From Phytoseiulus persimilis (taxonomy: Eukaryota > Arthropoda > Arachnida > Mesostigmata > Phytoseiidae): a DNA stretch of 64,000 nucleotides. The DNA lies in contig CM075102.1 in NCBI GenBank assembly GCA_037576195.1, forward strand, positions 248,001-312,000. The letters run 5' to 3'. Of this stretch, positions 47,800 to 61,154 are shown piece by piece (the stretch's first letter is position 1; every line of letters starts with the position of its first letter). The position numbers were made by a program, and so were the translations under genes. The notes below the pieces were generated by a model that was given only the letters and a program-made list of their open reading frames with translations, was not told the DNA's origin and searched no databases.

Positions 47800-49700
47800 T
47801 CTGGCGCGGTGACAAATATGAGAATAAAGCTTAGTTCGGAATTCGTTTATTAAATTCTCCTTCTCCCCTGACTATCTCCTCGGCGCCTTTTCTCTATCGC
47901 TCTGCCATAGTGCCCTCCCTTGACTGGCTGACTCCTCGCTCGCGTGGTCGTTTGGTCGGAGGGTTTTGCCGCTCGGATCACGATGAAGAATTTGTCGAAT
48001 TCGGCTTGTTCGAGGATGATCGTCTCCGAAGCCATAGTATGGAGAGCTGATTTATGCGTCCGGGAAGGAAGCCCTCAAGAATCGAGCTTCGTAGTACACA
48101 ATTTGAAGAGCACGCTCTTCCTGGTCGCTCTGGGCGTCCGTTTGGTAGCCAATCCGGAATCGCTCGCCGGGGCTGGACACTTTCCCGATGGTTCAGTGTT
48201 CGCAAGAGGATTTCTTCCCAATAAGCCGCTTCAAACATCTGTTCCCACGGATTACAGTCTGGGGCTCTCAAGAGGCTTCGCGACGTCACAAGTTCCGCAC
48301 CATGAGCCTCAGTTACCTTTCGTTAGGGAACTGTCGTCAAGTTGAGCATAGGTGCACGGAGAGGGCTATGCAATGTCCACCTACATGGGCGGTGGAGGAG
48401 CTCTAAGGTCGAAACTTTCCCCAGCAATCACAGTTAAGGTCGAAGAATTGGATCGCGTGAGCAAACAAAGAGATCAAGCGTCCGCTTTCTCCGGCTCCTG
48501 AAAGAGACGCGAAGCCACCCAATTCGTCCGGGAATCGGTTTCCCTTCCTCGAGTCAGCCACGGAACACATTATTTCCCGATTTCCTCGAGCAGTTGGATC
48601 CTCTCGTTCCAGAGCATCTGACTTGAGATACGGATGACGACCTTGGAGATCATTGAAGGTCATTATGTTTCCATCATTTGTGGAGTCGCCGTATGAGCGG
48701 ACATTTTCTTTCCAAGGTAACCGGACATGGTCCGAACAGGAGATCGGTGTTGCTGAGAATCAACAATTTTCACGACTCGTGATTTTCATGGTATTTTTCT
48801 CTCATCGTGATGCCTCGTCGAAGAGATGGAAATGACTCAATTCCTCCCAAGAAGACGCGAAACATTGTTGATAGTTGGCTCAGGGGGGTAACTTTGGACT
48901 GAATCACTCTCATGTTCCTCGATTGCCATAAAACTCACTCCCTAACCGCCGCCTTGAATTTGACGCCGCGAGTTCTCGGGTCTCGCGGTGATCGGACGTC
49001 AGCCATCATCGATCCCCTCGCTCATCCGTGAACGAGAAAAGCGCGGGATTGCCGACCTCGGTTATTCGGTTGTTTTTGACAGGGCCTCCTCCAGAATTTG
49101 GGAGAGAACGTATGAGTGTCCTACCTACCGAACGGCTTTTGCCACGAACACGAATCGTTCCGGAGCGCACCTCCTTATCCCAACTTTTCAGGGCCGTCTG
49201 CCAGCGAGGAATTGAGTTTTAGGAGTCGAGAAATTTTAATTGGCTCAATGAGCGTGCGACCCAATATATGGGCGACCCCATTTGGGGAGCTCGTTTTCTG
49301 TCAGGCAGTTCGGAACAACCTGCTCCACTCCTCCGACAAGCGTCCTCGGTCGTTGTCGATTCGTGGTCCTTCCGGACTCCAAGAAGGACATCCAAGGAGG
49401 AAGGAGTGCGGGGGGAGCGGAGACGTTCGCTCCTCATCGGAGAGCGGTGTCCAGAGTCAAAAGAATGACACGTAGAACGAAGTCCGCCGGAGTCGGTCCA
49501 TCCATTCATCGAGCTCCTCTCCAAGGCCGGCTTCCTCTAAATGATTCTGAGATTCGTAGGATGAAAGGAATTTTGCGTTGGCCAGAACCGAGCGATGACT
49601 TGAGCCGCAGACACTGAGAAGGGACCTCACAGCTTTCACTCCAGTTTCAAGTCCACCCTGCTTCTGCGTACTGAGCTGCGTCGGATTCCGAATGAAAATA
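47800..49700. other. Intergenic, no supported gene
   Basis: Open frames up to 133 codons on plus and 103 on minus overlap each other and lack recognisable motifs. AATAAA at 47823 is isolated. Confidence 0.4.
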
Positions 49701-52700
49701 AGACACTCGTGTCTCACAAAACACTGGAAGGGCAACGAGGCTTTCACAGGAGCGCACACTCACACACTACAACGAGCACCCAAGGCTCATCGAAGTGCGA
49801 GGGAGCGGATGAAGAGAACGAAACTGCATCGATCTGTGGGAGGCTCGAGGTTACTGCTCCAGCTTGGAGGGCGCGTGCGGGGGCGGTCGAATTGGTCACT
49901 GTGTTCGAGGGCGAACACCTTAGAACGATCATTATCCGACCGATGGACGATTTGCGGAACTCACAAGCTCGCTGCGAATTTCCCAATATATACTCCCATG
50001 AAATTCAGTGGCTACAATGTGGAGACGCGATTCATGGAGGCTCTAAGCGTTGTCCATCGACTCGAGATAGTTCCAAAACCATCGGCTTAGTTCAAGTAGA
50101 AATGACTGCACTCAGTATTCCGGCAATTGAGATTAGCACTCACGGTGCTCAGAACCTCGCCCACCTGGAATCTTGTGACGGGAAGCACCCCTGCCCTGCT
50201 CGATTCCTGAGCAGGTCATATGCACTCAAGTGCCCGAGTGTTCGTCAAATGCGAGTCTCCGAACGAATGCTCTCAAGCAGACGCACCGACTGCTGGGAAT
50301 CAACCAGTGAGCACTGGTGGAAAAGTTCTTCGGAGTTGATTCGACTTCCGAGACTTCGCCATAATGTGAGGGATCCCATTCCAGTGGCGTGAAATATATT
50401 TCTCAGGCTTCTGACTCTTGATGCCCTACCTCCAACGGCGGCTTCAGAGACCGGGGCTGAAACACCATCAAAATGAGAAGCTCGACCTCTGGAGCTGTCG
50501 ACGGAGGGAGACCATAAAGCGTGGAAAGCCTAAAAAACATTCAAATCATTCGAAAGTTAGCGAGGGATTGCCCCGCGCTCAATCAGAGTGATTCACGGTC
50601 GCGGGCAACAAACAGATCGCTCCCGAGAGCTTGATCACTGGCCGAATATCCAGAGTTCACTGCGAGACACGGGGACGATGACTGATACGGAGGAGCTCTT
50701 CGTTGGGGAGGACCGACTGAGGTATTTTCAGGCAGCGCCCCCAAGGAAATGAAGCAACGTGTCAGAATACCAGGGATTCGGAACTGCGGAGCTTCATCCT
50801 TGAGTTCGAATCGAGAGTTTCTGTCCTCAGCATGGTTATCCTGTGGCAAAGATTTTCCGGGCCACGGTTTTTGCAGCTCCCTGAGAGACTCGAATGCTCT
50901 CTCGGTCGACAGAAGAGCAGCAGACAAGATCGGTTTCGGAAATTTCCTTGACAAAGGATTCACAAGAGATATGAGTCCTCGTTGGCACCCCCTTGCACGG
51001 CTGCGGAGTTTCTTCCCCAGTCACAGGATCCTTTTTAGGCGGGCCTCTGTTTCGGTCCAGATCGTGGGGGAGAGAACCCTCTGAATACATTTCCATCATT
51101 GCTCGATTCGGGGCCTGATTCCGGGACCACAATGTCACCGGAGATGACATGAAATATGGGGGGACTGAGCGGACTTCTGCGGAACCACCGGCGGAGCGAA
51201 GCGAAGCCCCCCTCGAATCTCCATACGAACTGTGGGAAGTGAATCCGGCTCGAAAAATCCAGAGTCGAGGGCTGAATCGTCTCGACTGATCCTTGACGGT
51301 GCGCTTTCAGGTTCCGAATGTTCTCTGAAGTTTCACACAGTGACTATTTTCCGGGTCGGAGAGCAAGTTGGTTTTGGGGCTCTTTCACGATTGCACCATT
51401 TTCGGGTGAATGCACTTTTCTAGAGGCTCACACCATTGAGCTCGAAACCGGGCGATGCCTTCCGTTAACTCCGTCCACATTCCCCAACGGATCGATGTTT
51501 GGCGACGTGTTCGTGTTCCTCCAATCCAAAGCGGTTTTGACAGCTGAAGTCGTCATCACTCAACGGAAGAACGACTTGGGAGGGATCGCACCCATGTTAC
51601 CACATATTATTATCGACGCAGAAGTATTCCCTTTGGGCAACGCGAACCAATCATGCTCTCAGACAGGGCTGCCTGCCTGGCTCCATGGAAGGCTCGAAGC
51701 TACCGGCGACCACCATACGCAGACGAGGATGAGTAACTCCGTGCGACAGTTGATTAAACTTCTGTTGTCGGAAGAAACTGTGCCAAGAAACTGCTCCTCG
51801 GCGTCCCTCATGGGCGAATCGTGCCGAGGCAGCGGGCTTCGTTCAGCATTGTTTCCGGCCTCGCATCCTTTACTTTGAACTTTGACAGTGATGATCGCCG
51901 CTGAAGAATTGCTTCCATACTGCCCTCCACCTGGCAGCCGACCTCATCCGACAGCTGAGGTGGCTTGTGAGCGAGGGACCGCAGCGAATAACGAATGAAA
52001 CTTTCCCGTCATTGTGGTCCCGACGTCCTCCGTACAAGGACGTCGCGATCAGTTCAGAGGGTTGGGGAAACTCCCCAAGCACAACTTTCAGCGTCGATGA
52101 CTCCGTTGTCAACCCAGGTCAGCCCTCAGTGAATTTGTGGCATTCTTATCCACGCAGCGGGATGCCTCGAATCGAACTTCTTCTGAATCGAGGGTCATCG
52201 ATCCCATGGAGCACCCGTCGGACTGGTGTATCATTGAGATCGTCCACTGGCCCAGCGGGCGCGAACTTTCAACGTACCGAGCTACAATGATATGACTCTC
52301 GAGCCTGCATGACTTGCAGTGCGTAAAGAGGAAAACATTGACGACGTGGAGCTGATACGATTACAGATTAAGCGGGTAGAGATGGGAACCGTCCAAACGA
52401 AGTGGCGACACGACAGAATGCCACGGCTACAGGAGCGTATCAGAAACAACGTTTCAATCATTCCGTATTCATCGGGCCATTGTGTTCAAGTCGACAGAAA
52501 ATGAACAACATTCGAAGAGGATGGGATCAAGGTTATTGTGATATCAGGATAGTGAGTATGATAGGATGTGCTCACGTCGCTCATCGATACCCTCCAGGAC
52601 TAACCCGCAAGATCAATTCCCCGAATGAACAGGTGCACGGGCACTTGACGTCTCGTTTATGCAGGCCCTCGGGTTCCTAGAGGGGTGTTCGAGGAAAGAA

Positions 52701-53950
52701 AGAGACATCATCGAAAGTCTGCGCAACGGGCCTCGGCAGTATTTCTCGATCCGAGGGACCGCTCAACAGTGCGAGACACGAAGGTCGAGGGAGCGCGTGT
52801 TTTCATACACATGCAGCTCATATCGACGCAGCTCTTCGTTAGCGTGTCGGATGATCGCTGGGATCTGATCATGGAGTCTTGCGCCGAAGTTGTCGACAAT
52901 TTTTGGCGGACATCCTCCCGGCTCTGAGACTCGCCCAGGCCATATATGGTTCCAGCGGTAAGGCGGAGTTTACTGTGGTGACGGCCCGTTTCGGTGATCG
53001 CTTCGGGAGCCGACAGGTGCGAACACGTTTGTGCGCATGCCCGTTGCGAACAATCGCTCTGCGATTCTGCGGTTTTGGGAACCTTTTCGCCCGGAAAAGG
53101 ACCGAGCCATAGTATGTTCATATGTGAGTCACATCTGAGCTTAGCTTGGCTCTGTTATCATCAATGAGACATCGTTGCTTCGCGAGCCCGCTTGCGATAA
53201 GCATCCACCGGGGACGACCGTTACAGCCATTACAGGAGGAATGCGGCCTAGCACTGCGATGACTCCAAAATCCACTTGTGCGGGCTGGAACGAAACGACC
53301 CACGGCACCCTCGTTCCCGAGTGGAGTCCGTCCCAACCGGCCGAGTAATCTCTCGTCTGACAGCTGAGTAGAGTCTCGGGAATCAAGAGAACACTCTGTC
53401 TGGACCGGCTTGTGCAAATTTGACTTCAAACATGACTGTCGAAACCGGTTGGCAGGCCCCAGCAAAGCAGGCACGGGCCTGATGAGAGGTCCAAAGTTAG
53501 AGGCAGAAGGGCGTTGACGGAATTCGTCCAAAGAGCGCGCTCCTCCGACGAGGACGCCGCCTCAACGGTGAAGAGTCACGGACCGTAGCCCATGATCGCG
53601 CAGAGAAAATGGTACCAACCTCTGAGCATGGCGCGGAACCGTTGAGTGAAAATATGTGCGCTTCATGGAGATGCAGATCTAGGACGTTGTCAAACGATTG
53701 CGTCCTGATTGAACTTGAGAGCGCGTTAGGGACATATCTGAGCGAGTCTCCCAAACAACTTCAAGAGCGCATTCAGACCGGAAGAGTGCCAGGACGCGGC
53801 CGTGAACACTCCTCTCTCCTCTCCGATCGAAACCACTTTCCACGTATTACACAAGTTTGATCGCTAAGAGAGCAGCAGTCCATCACTGAACATGATACCT
53901 CCTCATGAATCATCCGAGTCTTTGGATTGACGAATCACCCTATCAGTGTG
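49700..53950 (+). other. Region of scattered candidate exons, unrecognised
   Basis: Several plus-strand frames look protein-like: 49840-49975 (LVTVFEGEHLRTIIIRP), 51460-51640 (GDVFVFLQSKAVLTAEVVIT) and 52935-53020 (SGKAEFTVVTARFGDRFG). They have beta-strand-like alternation, as in extracellular domains. I could not connect them by splice sites, and minus-strand frames overlap, so this is a lead only. Confidence 0.2.
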
Positions 53951-54019
53951 GCAAATCGCGAACTGAGGGGCGTTTTGCCACCAAAGTTGGACTCACGCTT
54001 CAAATTCGACTGAATTCGC

Positions 54020-54340
54020 TCCTTGGGGAGAAAGCTGCCTATCTCAGTTGGCGATGCCCTCACATGCGCTCCCAAGGTTACGCTCGCATTCGATACACTG
54101 TACCATGGTTCTTCCCGTCATGATTCTTACGATGCGACCCTTGTGTGTGTTTCTGGTTATCTCCCCGGAGCCGTTCTTCGTTCACCGAGTCTTCAAGGCG
54201 AGGATTCCGGAGGATTGTTTACCCTGGGCAACAGAGTGCGCTTGTCAGGATCGGCGACCCCTGGGATGATTCGATGGGTCGAGATGGCTGTTTTGTTTCC
54301 AGATATGGCTCGAAGGGCAGTGGGGCCCAGTTTGTCCTGA
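54020..54340 (+). other. Candidate exon with repeat-domain-like (DUF11-like) signature
   Basis: The frame reads PISVGDALTCAPKVTLAFDT, then GSSRHDSYDATLVCVSGYLP. The order "GD-x-hT ... H-x-x-S-x-x-D-A-Y/D ... LP" resembles the conserved repeat domain of surface proteins. The exon limits are not clear and no partner exons were joined. Confidence 0.25.
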
Positions 54341-54739
54341 ACTGCCTGATCCTCGTGTAAAGTGGTCTTTCCGACTCAAATACAAAGTGTCCCAAAGCGA
54401 GAGATGAGCTGTTCTCCATTGAGCTGCTAAGTTATCTCAGGATCCTGATTTTCCGATGCGTTTCGATCCTTGGATAACGCCCTGCTTGACATGACGTGAG
54501 GCGTAGTGGGCTGACATCACTCCCGAACCTTTCCAGCGCCTAGCTCCGACGGCTGATAATACATGTCACGTCTTGTCATTCACTTCTACAACCTTTTCGC
54601 CCCTTCGCCTTCCCCCCCCCCCCCCTACATTACATCCTTCTGAGACTCGTACATCCTGCAGAATTCTTCAGAGAGATGGAGGAGTTCCGAGGCTGCCCAG
54701 GATCTTTGGCCAGGAGCTGGAGCGCATGGGCCGTGCGGG

Positions 54740-54930
54740 CTCTCACGACTCAGCCAGATCAAGCAGATCCGATGGGGAGCGTGCGCTCGAGAGTTTCTCC
54801 GGAACTTTCCGAACGCACAGCTCCATAAGGAGGGCACTCCAGACTGGCGAATAGTATACCCAGGAGGGGATACTATTCTCCAATCTACCGGAGCCGATGG
54901 TCGATCCAGGGAGGGGAAGGCCTCGCGAAG
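54740..54930 (+). other. Candidate exon, unrecognised
   Basis: A frame reading QIKQIRWGACAREFLRNFPN and then TPDWRIVYPGGDTILQSTG, with a possible donor at GGTCGATCC, has convincing protein composition. It lies downstream of the 54.0-54.3 kb candidate and could belong to the same gene. No family recognised. Confidence 0.25.
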
Positions 54931-55129
54931 AGGATGAAAATACGGGCGGAATGCCTCGTTGAGATCTCCGGAGACTCGAGACTCCTCTCGATCATCTCTC
55001 GTCCCGCTGCTCAGAGCTGTCGGTGCTCTCCCGCTCAACTTGGCAAAACTCGTCCGGCGGAACCTCCTTCTGAGCATATCGATAGCAATCCTACCTTGCT
55101 CCTTCTGGTGAAGTTCCACTATTGGGAAT

Positions 55130-57860
55130 TGATGGACATGTTAACTAAACCGTTTTTGTGCCACTTCAGAAGTACGATTTCCGCTCCTTTATGTTCCGCG
55201 TCGACAGATCACCGCACTCCTAGGAATCTTAAAAGGACCAGCACTTCGCGAAGAGCGCTCGAAGTTCGTAGTCATAGGAGGAGTCGGAAGCTCCGCCTAC
55301 GGAAGGCCGACCCCGGAGGGTTCGGATGAACACGGTAATGCAAAGTGGACCTCCCTTGTACGACGTCACCTTCACCGCGACCTTGAACTAACGCTTCTAT
55401 CCTGCACCCTGAAGCCAAGTTTACCGTGAACCCTCCGGAGACGTTAATCCAGAGGTTAAATGTCCCAATCCCGCTCCCCGGTTTCGTTGCGACGTTTCAC
55501 TTTTCGGTGTGGGCTCTAGCCTACTTTTGTAGAACGAGAGAACCGTTGAGGGTTGGGAGTGAGGTTCCCAGATCAGAGGTAAGCAGGCCATCTCCAGATT
55601 AGTTGACCCCCAGGCCCGTGAGGTAATAGGGACGTGAGCGATGAAACTTTTTCGTAAGTCATACGCTTGATTTCGGTCGATCCGACGCTCTGTTCCGATT
55701 TAACAGCATCGAAAGGATTGGCCGAAGGAGAAACTGTTGGCTCCAATTTGAACGACGATAGCTCCTTCAGGAATTCTCATATCCAGTTTTCCAACAAGGG
55801 AAGTATCATATAAATCAGTAATGATTTTATCGGCAGTCTCGGAACTCAACCCGAACAGCACTCACATGCGATCGTATGATAGGAGAGCGTTGTTTCGGTG
55901 AATTTCCGTCGTGAGGTCATGCCGTTTCAGATTCTCATATCGTAGCTGATTGCGGAGCTGGACGCTTCCAAGCTTAGGGGATGTGTTTATTGATCCGGAG
56001 CCGTGGATTTCCCTTTTGAGTTTAGAGTTCTCTTCATGGTGACGGACAGCGCCCTCTCCAACTAAACATATCGGTGTTTGAGAACCTCAGCGCCAAGCTT
56101 GAAAAATGTGTCGGTGTGTGAGCGGGGCTCGTCGGTTGTAATCGCTGCAGCCGGACGGCATCCATCCGCGAATTTCCCGGCTCCTCACAGTGATCGAGGC
56201 GAGGAATCTATCCCAACTGGCTCTATGTTGCAGCCGGAGGGGACATTGACGAGGGTGTTTGAGGATTCGTTCAATTTCAACGAGCATGCATGACAAATTA
56301 TCTCTGGGACCACAAGATGCGAGAAGTTCACTTTTCTCTGCCTCGGTGAACTCTTCCAGAGCAGCCGTCAACGAAATCGATGCCGACAATCCATGCACAA
56401 TAGAGGATCCGATCGGGCCCGAGCTGCTCCACGAGTGCTCAATCGGGAGGAGCACAAGGCGAACATGTTCCGGGAACGGCTTCATCTACGAAAGTTCGGG
56501 CACGGTCTTGGACAATTCCAGATCGAACCGGAAGAAATTGCCGGAACTCGATCACCTGCAGTCGCCGAGTCGAATCGAAGTTAGAAAATCTTCCTCTCCA
56601 TCTTTTTTTCATCGAACATGAGGCTTCCCGGCTTGCTTCAGATGTCTCAGGATTCTTAAAATCGTCTCAGAGGAAGAGAAACTCTCAGTCCGAGAGTGGG
56701 TTGGAACGGTTGCTGAACCGAACAGTCGATCGCAACGAAGAGAAAGTCTCGGCAGTTCTCTTCTGCCTTGATATGATTCTGCTTTGATAGGATCTCCAGA
56801 ACTGTATGGCCAGATTCCAAGAGCGGACCGAAGCTGAGCTAATCATCAGCAGCCGATCGACTCCGACCATTTTCGGATTCCGTTGATAGGCCTTTCAATT
56901 CACAAAGGGGAGCAATCGAAGAGTCGTTGGAGTGGTTCGTTCCCGAGTTCCGGGCGGAGCAGAGCCCGCCGCGCGCATATCTGTGTAGTCAGTCATCATG
57001 ATATACATGGAGAGGAGCTCTATTCGGAACCGAGAGATGATGCGCCGGCGTAATCGTTTATTCTTCCGACCGATCGACAAGTCCGCGAAGGCTTCATCGA
57101 TGTCAAGGGCGGAGCTGTCTGCGAAGATCAAGGCTCTATAGTTCGACACCTGGCCTCGAAATTTCGAGAGTGGCTGACCGCGGGCGGGCTTGGGAGTCGA
57201 GGCGGCAGTCAACGAGCCGACGTTCCTTCTGAAAGTTCCCTCAGATACGGACGCGATACCATTCGAATTTTTCCAGCGATTTTGAGAGGTGATAGCGTTG
57301 TCGCTTTTGAGTTGCGGGGACGGAAGTGCCTCAGCTTGTTCACACAAAATGATGCGTTCTCCACGTCGCCTAGTATTCGCCCTGCCAGTGGTTTGAAGGG
57401 AAGACCAGAGCGCCTATTGTGCCGATGATATATCGGTGGTGCGGTCCATCGAAATTGAGGCTGTTGAATACCGTTTTTCCAAGGAAGCCTCGAGGGAAAT
57501 TGCTCTTGGGCCCTTCTCCGCACTCTCATTACGCGGCGAAGTCGCTGAAAGCTTATGAAAGATGACTCTTTAAACTGCAAACAGGGCGAATTTCGAAAAG
57601 ACCCCGAGCCTCACTCTGTTGTCGAGGACAGGACCTTATGGGAGAGCACCAATATGAATGCGAAGAAAAGGAACGGCTCGTCGGTGGGTCAGCGGCCAGT
57701 CATGAATAGATGTGTGTGTGCAAAGCAGATGTGAGGATCCGCTAAATTCAGACCTCGAAGGCTTCAAGCCGGGCTGGACAATCTTAATCAAACAGCAACG
57801 TGTTCTCCCCGCCATTGTTGCATCGAATGAGGTACTTCTGTTTCCTTCCGACTCCGAGCC
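55130..57860. other. Intergenic, no supported gene
   Basis: Minus-strand frames at 56895-57347 (150 codons) and 57209-57580 overlap in different frames and match nothing I know. Confidence 0.35.
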
Positions 57861-57865
57861 GTGGG

Positions 57866-57905
57866 TGCAGGGGCGTAGCCAGGATTTTCGCCGGGAAGGG
57901 GGCTG
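57866..57905 (+). repeat. Terminal fragment of a GGCGTAGCC-type transposon
   Basis: CAGGGGCGTAGCCAGGATTT is the same terminus as the inverted right end of the element at 17185-19803. No inverted partner was found nearby, so it is a solo end. Confidence 0.5.
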
Positions 57906-59240
57906 ATCGCCTTTCTACTCCTTTTGCGCCGATACGTATGTGCGCATCTCTTCATGTTATCCTTATCGTTATTCAGTCGAATGAAATCGATTTGACCACA
58001 TACAATCGAGCATGATGTTCAGCAGAATATGAGGGTCGGAAGCTGATTCTATACTGAAAGCGTGTCGTTTGTCTCATCGGCGACAGATCGTTTCCCACCA
58101 CTCTTCAACCATGCTCCTTCCGACGTAAGGTCTGTTCATTATTATTATCACTTTCATGGAAAATGTTCAGCTGGATACTTTGTCCCATTTCCTCTCCTCT
58201 CGATAGCATGTCTGTGAGCCCCATACTCCTTTTGAATCAGCCACCCTTCTGGGTCATACGTTCATGCGTTTGTTTTTCCTATTGCTTCTCAACCTTCTCC
58301 TCGATGTCAGTTCTCCTTCCTTTCGCACTCTTGCGAATCCCAGGGTCTCTCCTTCATGACTGGCTCCAAGGGAATCGTAGTCAGGAGGCTGCGGTAGTGC
58401 GTGGGTGATGCGCGGTCGGCTTTGGGCAGCGCCGTGCGGAGCAAAGCATTCTATCAGATTTCTTGAATTCGGAGAGCAAATGGAAACTCATCTCGGGAGG
58501 ACATGCCGCTTGACGCATGATTCGTCGAATGACCTAGAATTTCTCTAAGTACCGAGTCAGACTGCCATCGCTCAGATGATCGACGAGCAGTGAGGCACTC
58601 TCTGCTTCCAAGAGTTCCAAAGGGGGATCTCGAGTGATGGAGACGTCCATAGGAGAGAACCCCTCGGAAAGCTCCTCCACACAACGCATCCCTTCCCGTC
58701 AAGGTTCCTTGCTGACGTCAGCTCGCACTCATGGGATTGGATTCGTCGAGAGTATCAATACGCCTCGTGGGCCTGGAAACGATCCGCTGCTTGAGAAGGT
58801 CAAATGTGAATCTCGAGGCAACGATTCCCTCGCTGAAATATCGGAGACATAGCTCATTTGCTATCTATGCACACAAGAGACACGTGACCTCTGCTGTGAG
58901 ACAGGTCCGCCGTCCTCCGGGCGAGACAAGCATCAAGTTGAATGAGACGGTCGCAGGAAAGCACTGATATTGTGTAGCAGCCGTGTATTCATTGCATTTT
59001 CAGGATGTTCTGGACTGTTTCCGGTAACTATGGCCCCGACGGTGAAACGAATGGCACGGGGAATTCACTCTTTCATTCTTTGGCTCGGGGATAACGCCGA
59101 GGGGACACCTACCGCAGAACAGCCACTCGAGGACATCTAGACTCGCGCACAATATGGTTTGATCTGGTAGCCCTGTCACAGGCTTCTTTAGCCTGCGACT
59201 ACTGCCGTGGAAACCACCCTTGCTTCAGACTCCTGACACC
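57906..59240. other. Intergenic, nothing recognised
   Basis: Short frames only. A plus frame at 58634-58852 ends in a stop and is unrecognised. Confidence 0.4.
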
Positions 59241-59246
59241 CAACAT

Positions 59247-59310
59247 CAGTGGCGGTGCCAGGATTGTTTGTTTGGGAAGCTGATTTGGGCGGCGAGATTC
59301 TCGTGAATTT
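59247..59310 (+). repeat. Possible GGCGG-type transposon end
   Basis: ATCAGTGGCGGTGCCAGGAT resembles the CAGTGGCGTAGCCAGGAT terminus with one changed block. No partner end seen. Confidence 0.35.
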
Positions 59311-59429
59311 TTTTAGAGTGTTGTATGATGGAATAGAGGGACTCCAGATACTCCAAAGATTGGTCAATCCTTGATTCTATTCTCTCTGTGATTCACGAAG
59401 AAATCATAGCTAGGGCTGGGAGTTTGGCG

Positions 59430-59850
59430 CGGGGGAATTCACGGTGAATTCACGGCCGAGATTCACGGCCTCCGTGAGTCCTGCAAGGCGTTGTGGCTTC
59501 CGACTGTCAACCTACAGGAACGAGAGGGGGAGCCAGGCTTCTGAAGTATTCCGCTACCGGGGGTGGCGAAACCGGCACGACGATATTGGAGACTGGATGC
59601 ATCAAGAGAAAATTCGGAATTGTCAACCGATATTCATTTTCTACACTCACGTCGAATGACTGATACCGTGAGATGTTGAGCTACTGTGATAGCTGGCAGC
59701 GAAGAGCTCACGAAGCTTCCCGAATGCGAGGTTTACCTCGTGATCGATCTGACTGCGGGAGATATTCAAGAATCCGTGCATTCTGTGGAGAAGTTGCGGA
59801 ACTCACGCACGTGGCACGGAATTCACGGCCGTGGCACGACCGCGAATGCC
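59430..59850. repeat. Dispersed AATTCACGG short repeats
   Basis: AATTCACGG recurs at about 59438, 59449 and 59818, with related ATTCACGG and ACTCACGCACG copies between. It is a low-order repeat with no coding support. Confidence 0.5.
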
Positions 59851-60394
59851 GCGCCAAAGTCCCAGCCCTAATCATAGCACCATTCTTCCACATGGTGTCG
59901 CGAAGGACGTTACGATATCATTTCTCCACAGACCTTCTGGAGACGCTACCACACGCGGAGGATCGATTCAAATCAACCTACCGGGCTCAACACTTTAGTC
60001 AACTGGGACCTGATTCCGGGGCTTTCCGAAGGAACTTCTCATCAGTTTCTGTTTTTGCATCGCCGCGACCGATTCGGGAGCGATAACTGTATCGCGAGAT
60101 CCGCGGAATCGTTTCAGAAATTCAAATCTATAATCGCCGCCGCCGGAACATTGAGGGAGAGGGTGATCGTATGACAGAGGACAACGCAAGTTTACAGCGG
60201 AACTGAGGACAGCTCGAAATGTGGACTGGCGTGGGAGTTTCTCGATGTCAGCGTCAGAGGAGAGAGGAGTGTCTGAACTTTCGCTTGAACACACCAGTGC
60301 TTGCGGATCCCGTCGGTCGAACCCGACAAAATAATTTTCGGGAAGCTCAGCTTCCCGCCTCTGAGATTTGGGACGCTTGAGCTTGCCTAGCTTC

Positions 60395-60570
60395 CTGCTG
60401 GCGCCGCCACTGCCCAACATCTGACTCCTGATTCCTGACTTTTCGCGTCTGACTCCTGACTTGAAAATTCTGACTTCCAAACTCTTGACCCCTGGCTTCT
60501 AACTTCCATTCCTTTCTCCCAACCCCCAACTTTCACATCTTCCCTCCAACTCCCAACTTCTAGCGCCCTA
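60395..60570. repeat. Pyrimidine-rich CTGACTCCTGA / CCAACTTC repeat
   Basis: Tandem-like CTGACTCCTGA and TTCTGACTTCC words grading into CCCAACTTC words, with strong pyrimidine bias on the plus strand. Confidence 0.7.
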
Positions 60571-60722
60571 TATGCTGCTTGTCGTGCGCTGCCAGTCAGT
60601 AGTTGATATTCGAGGGATTTACTCATGAAGGTCGTGAGCGAACCTATGGAAGAGGATTTCCCGGTGTCCTGCACGCGCAACAACGATGAACTTCATAGAT
60701 CGACTCAGATCATTGGATTTCA

Positions 60723-61150
60723 TTGGCAAGTCAGGCTCAACTCGACGCGTTCCATCGCTACCACATCTGTGATCTAGTGAGACTGGCCAGCTGTGGGCAG
60801 ATCCTGAGCGTTTCGGTTCTGCTGAGAGAAGTTGCCGCCATGACACGGGTCCAGATCTGGTGCCATAACCACAGAGGAGCGGAGACGTACGTGGTATGGA
60901 TGAAATACAGAGGAGATCTGAAGAAGACCGTATGCAAAGCAGGAGATGAAGAAAATCGAGTCTCATTCGTCTTCTCCGAATCAAGGGGTTTCCCGTGACT
61001 AGTGGAAATCTTCAGCAACATGAACGAGGTGGAGCGGGCGTGCGTTTTGACGAACAGAGCCGATTTCTCCATCCTTGGGGGAATGTTTGTCCAGCCCAAT
61101 GTGGCATCTCTGCGTCTGATAGGGGAGCACATTAGAACAGAGCTAGAGTA
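60723..61150 (+). other. Candidate two-exon fragment, faintly dynein-like
   Basis: Frame 60723-60998 reads DLVRLASCGQILSV, then KYRGDLKKTVCKAGDEENRV and FVFSES. A second frame, after a GACTAG acceptor at 61000, reads NMNEVERACVLTNRADFSIL and ends TELE-stop at 61149. The first part faintly recalls the AAA4 module of dynein heavy chains ("DLK-x-x-x-x-x-AG" then "hhhFhhS/D"), but no P-loop is present. If related it is a decayed piece. Confidence 0.2.
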
Positions 61151-61154
61151 GCTC

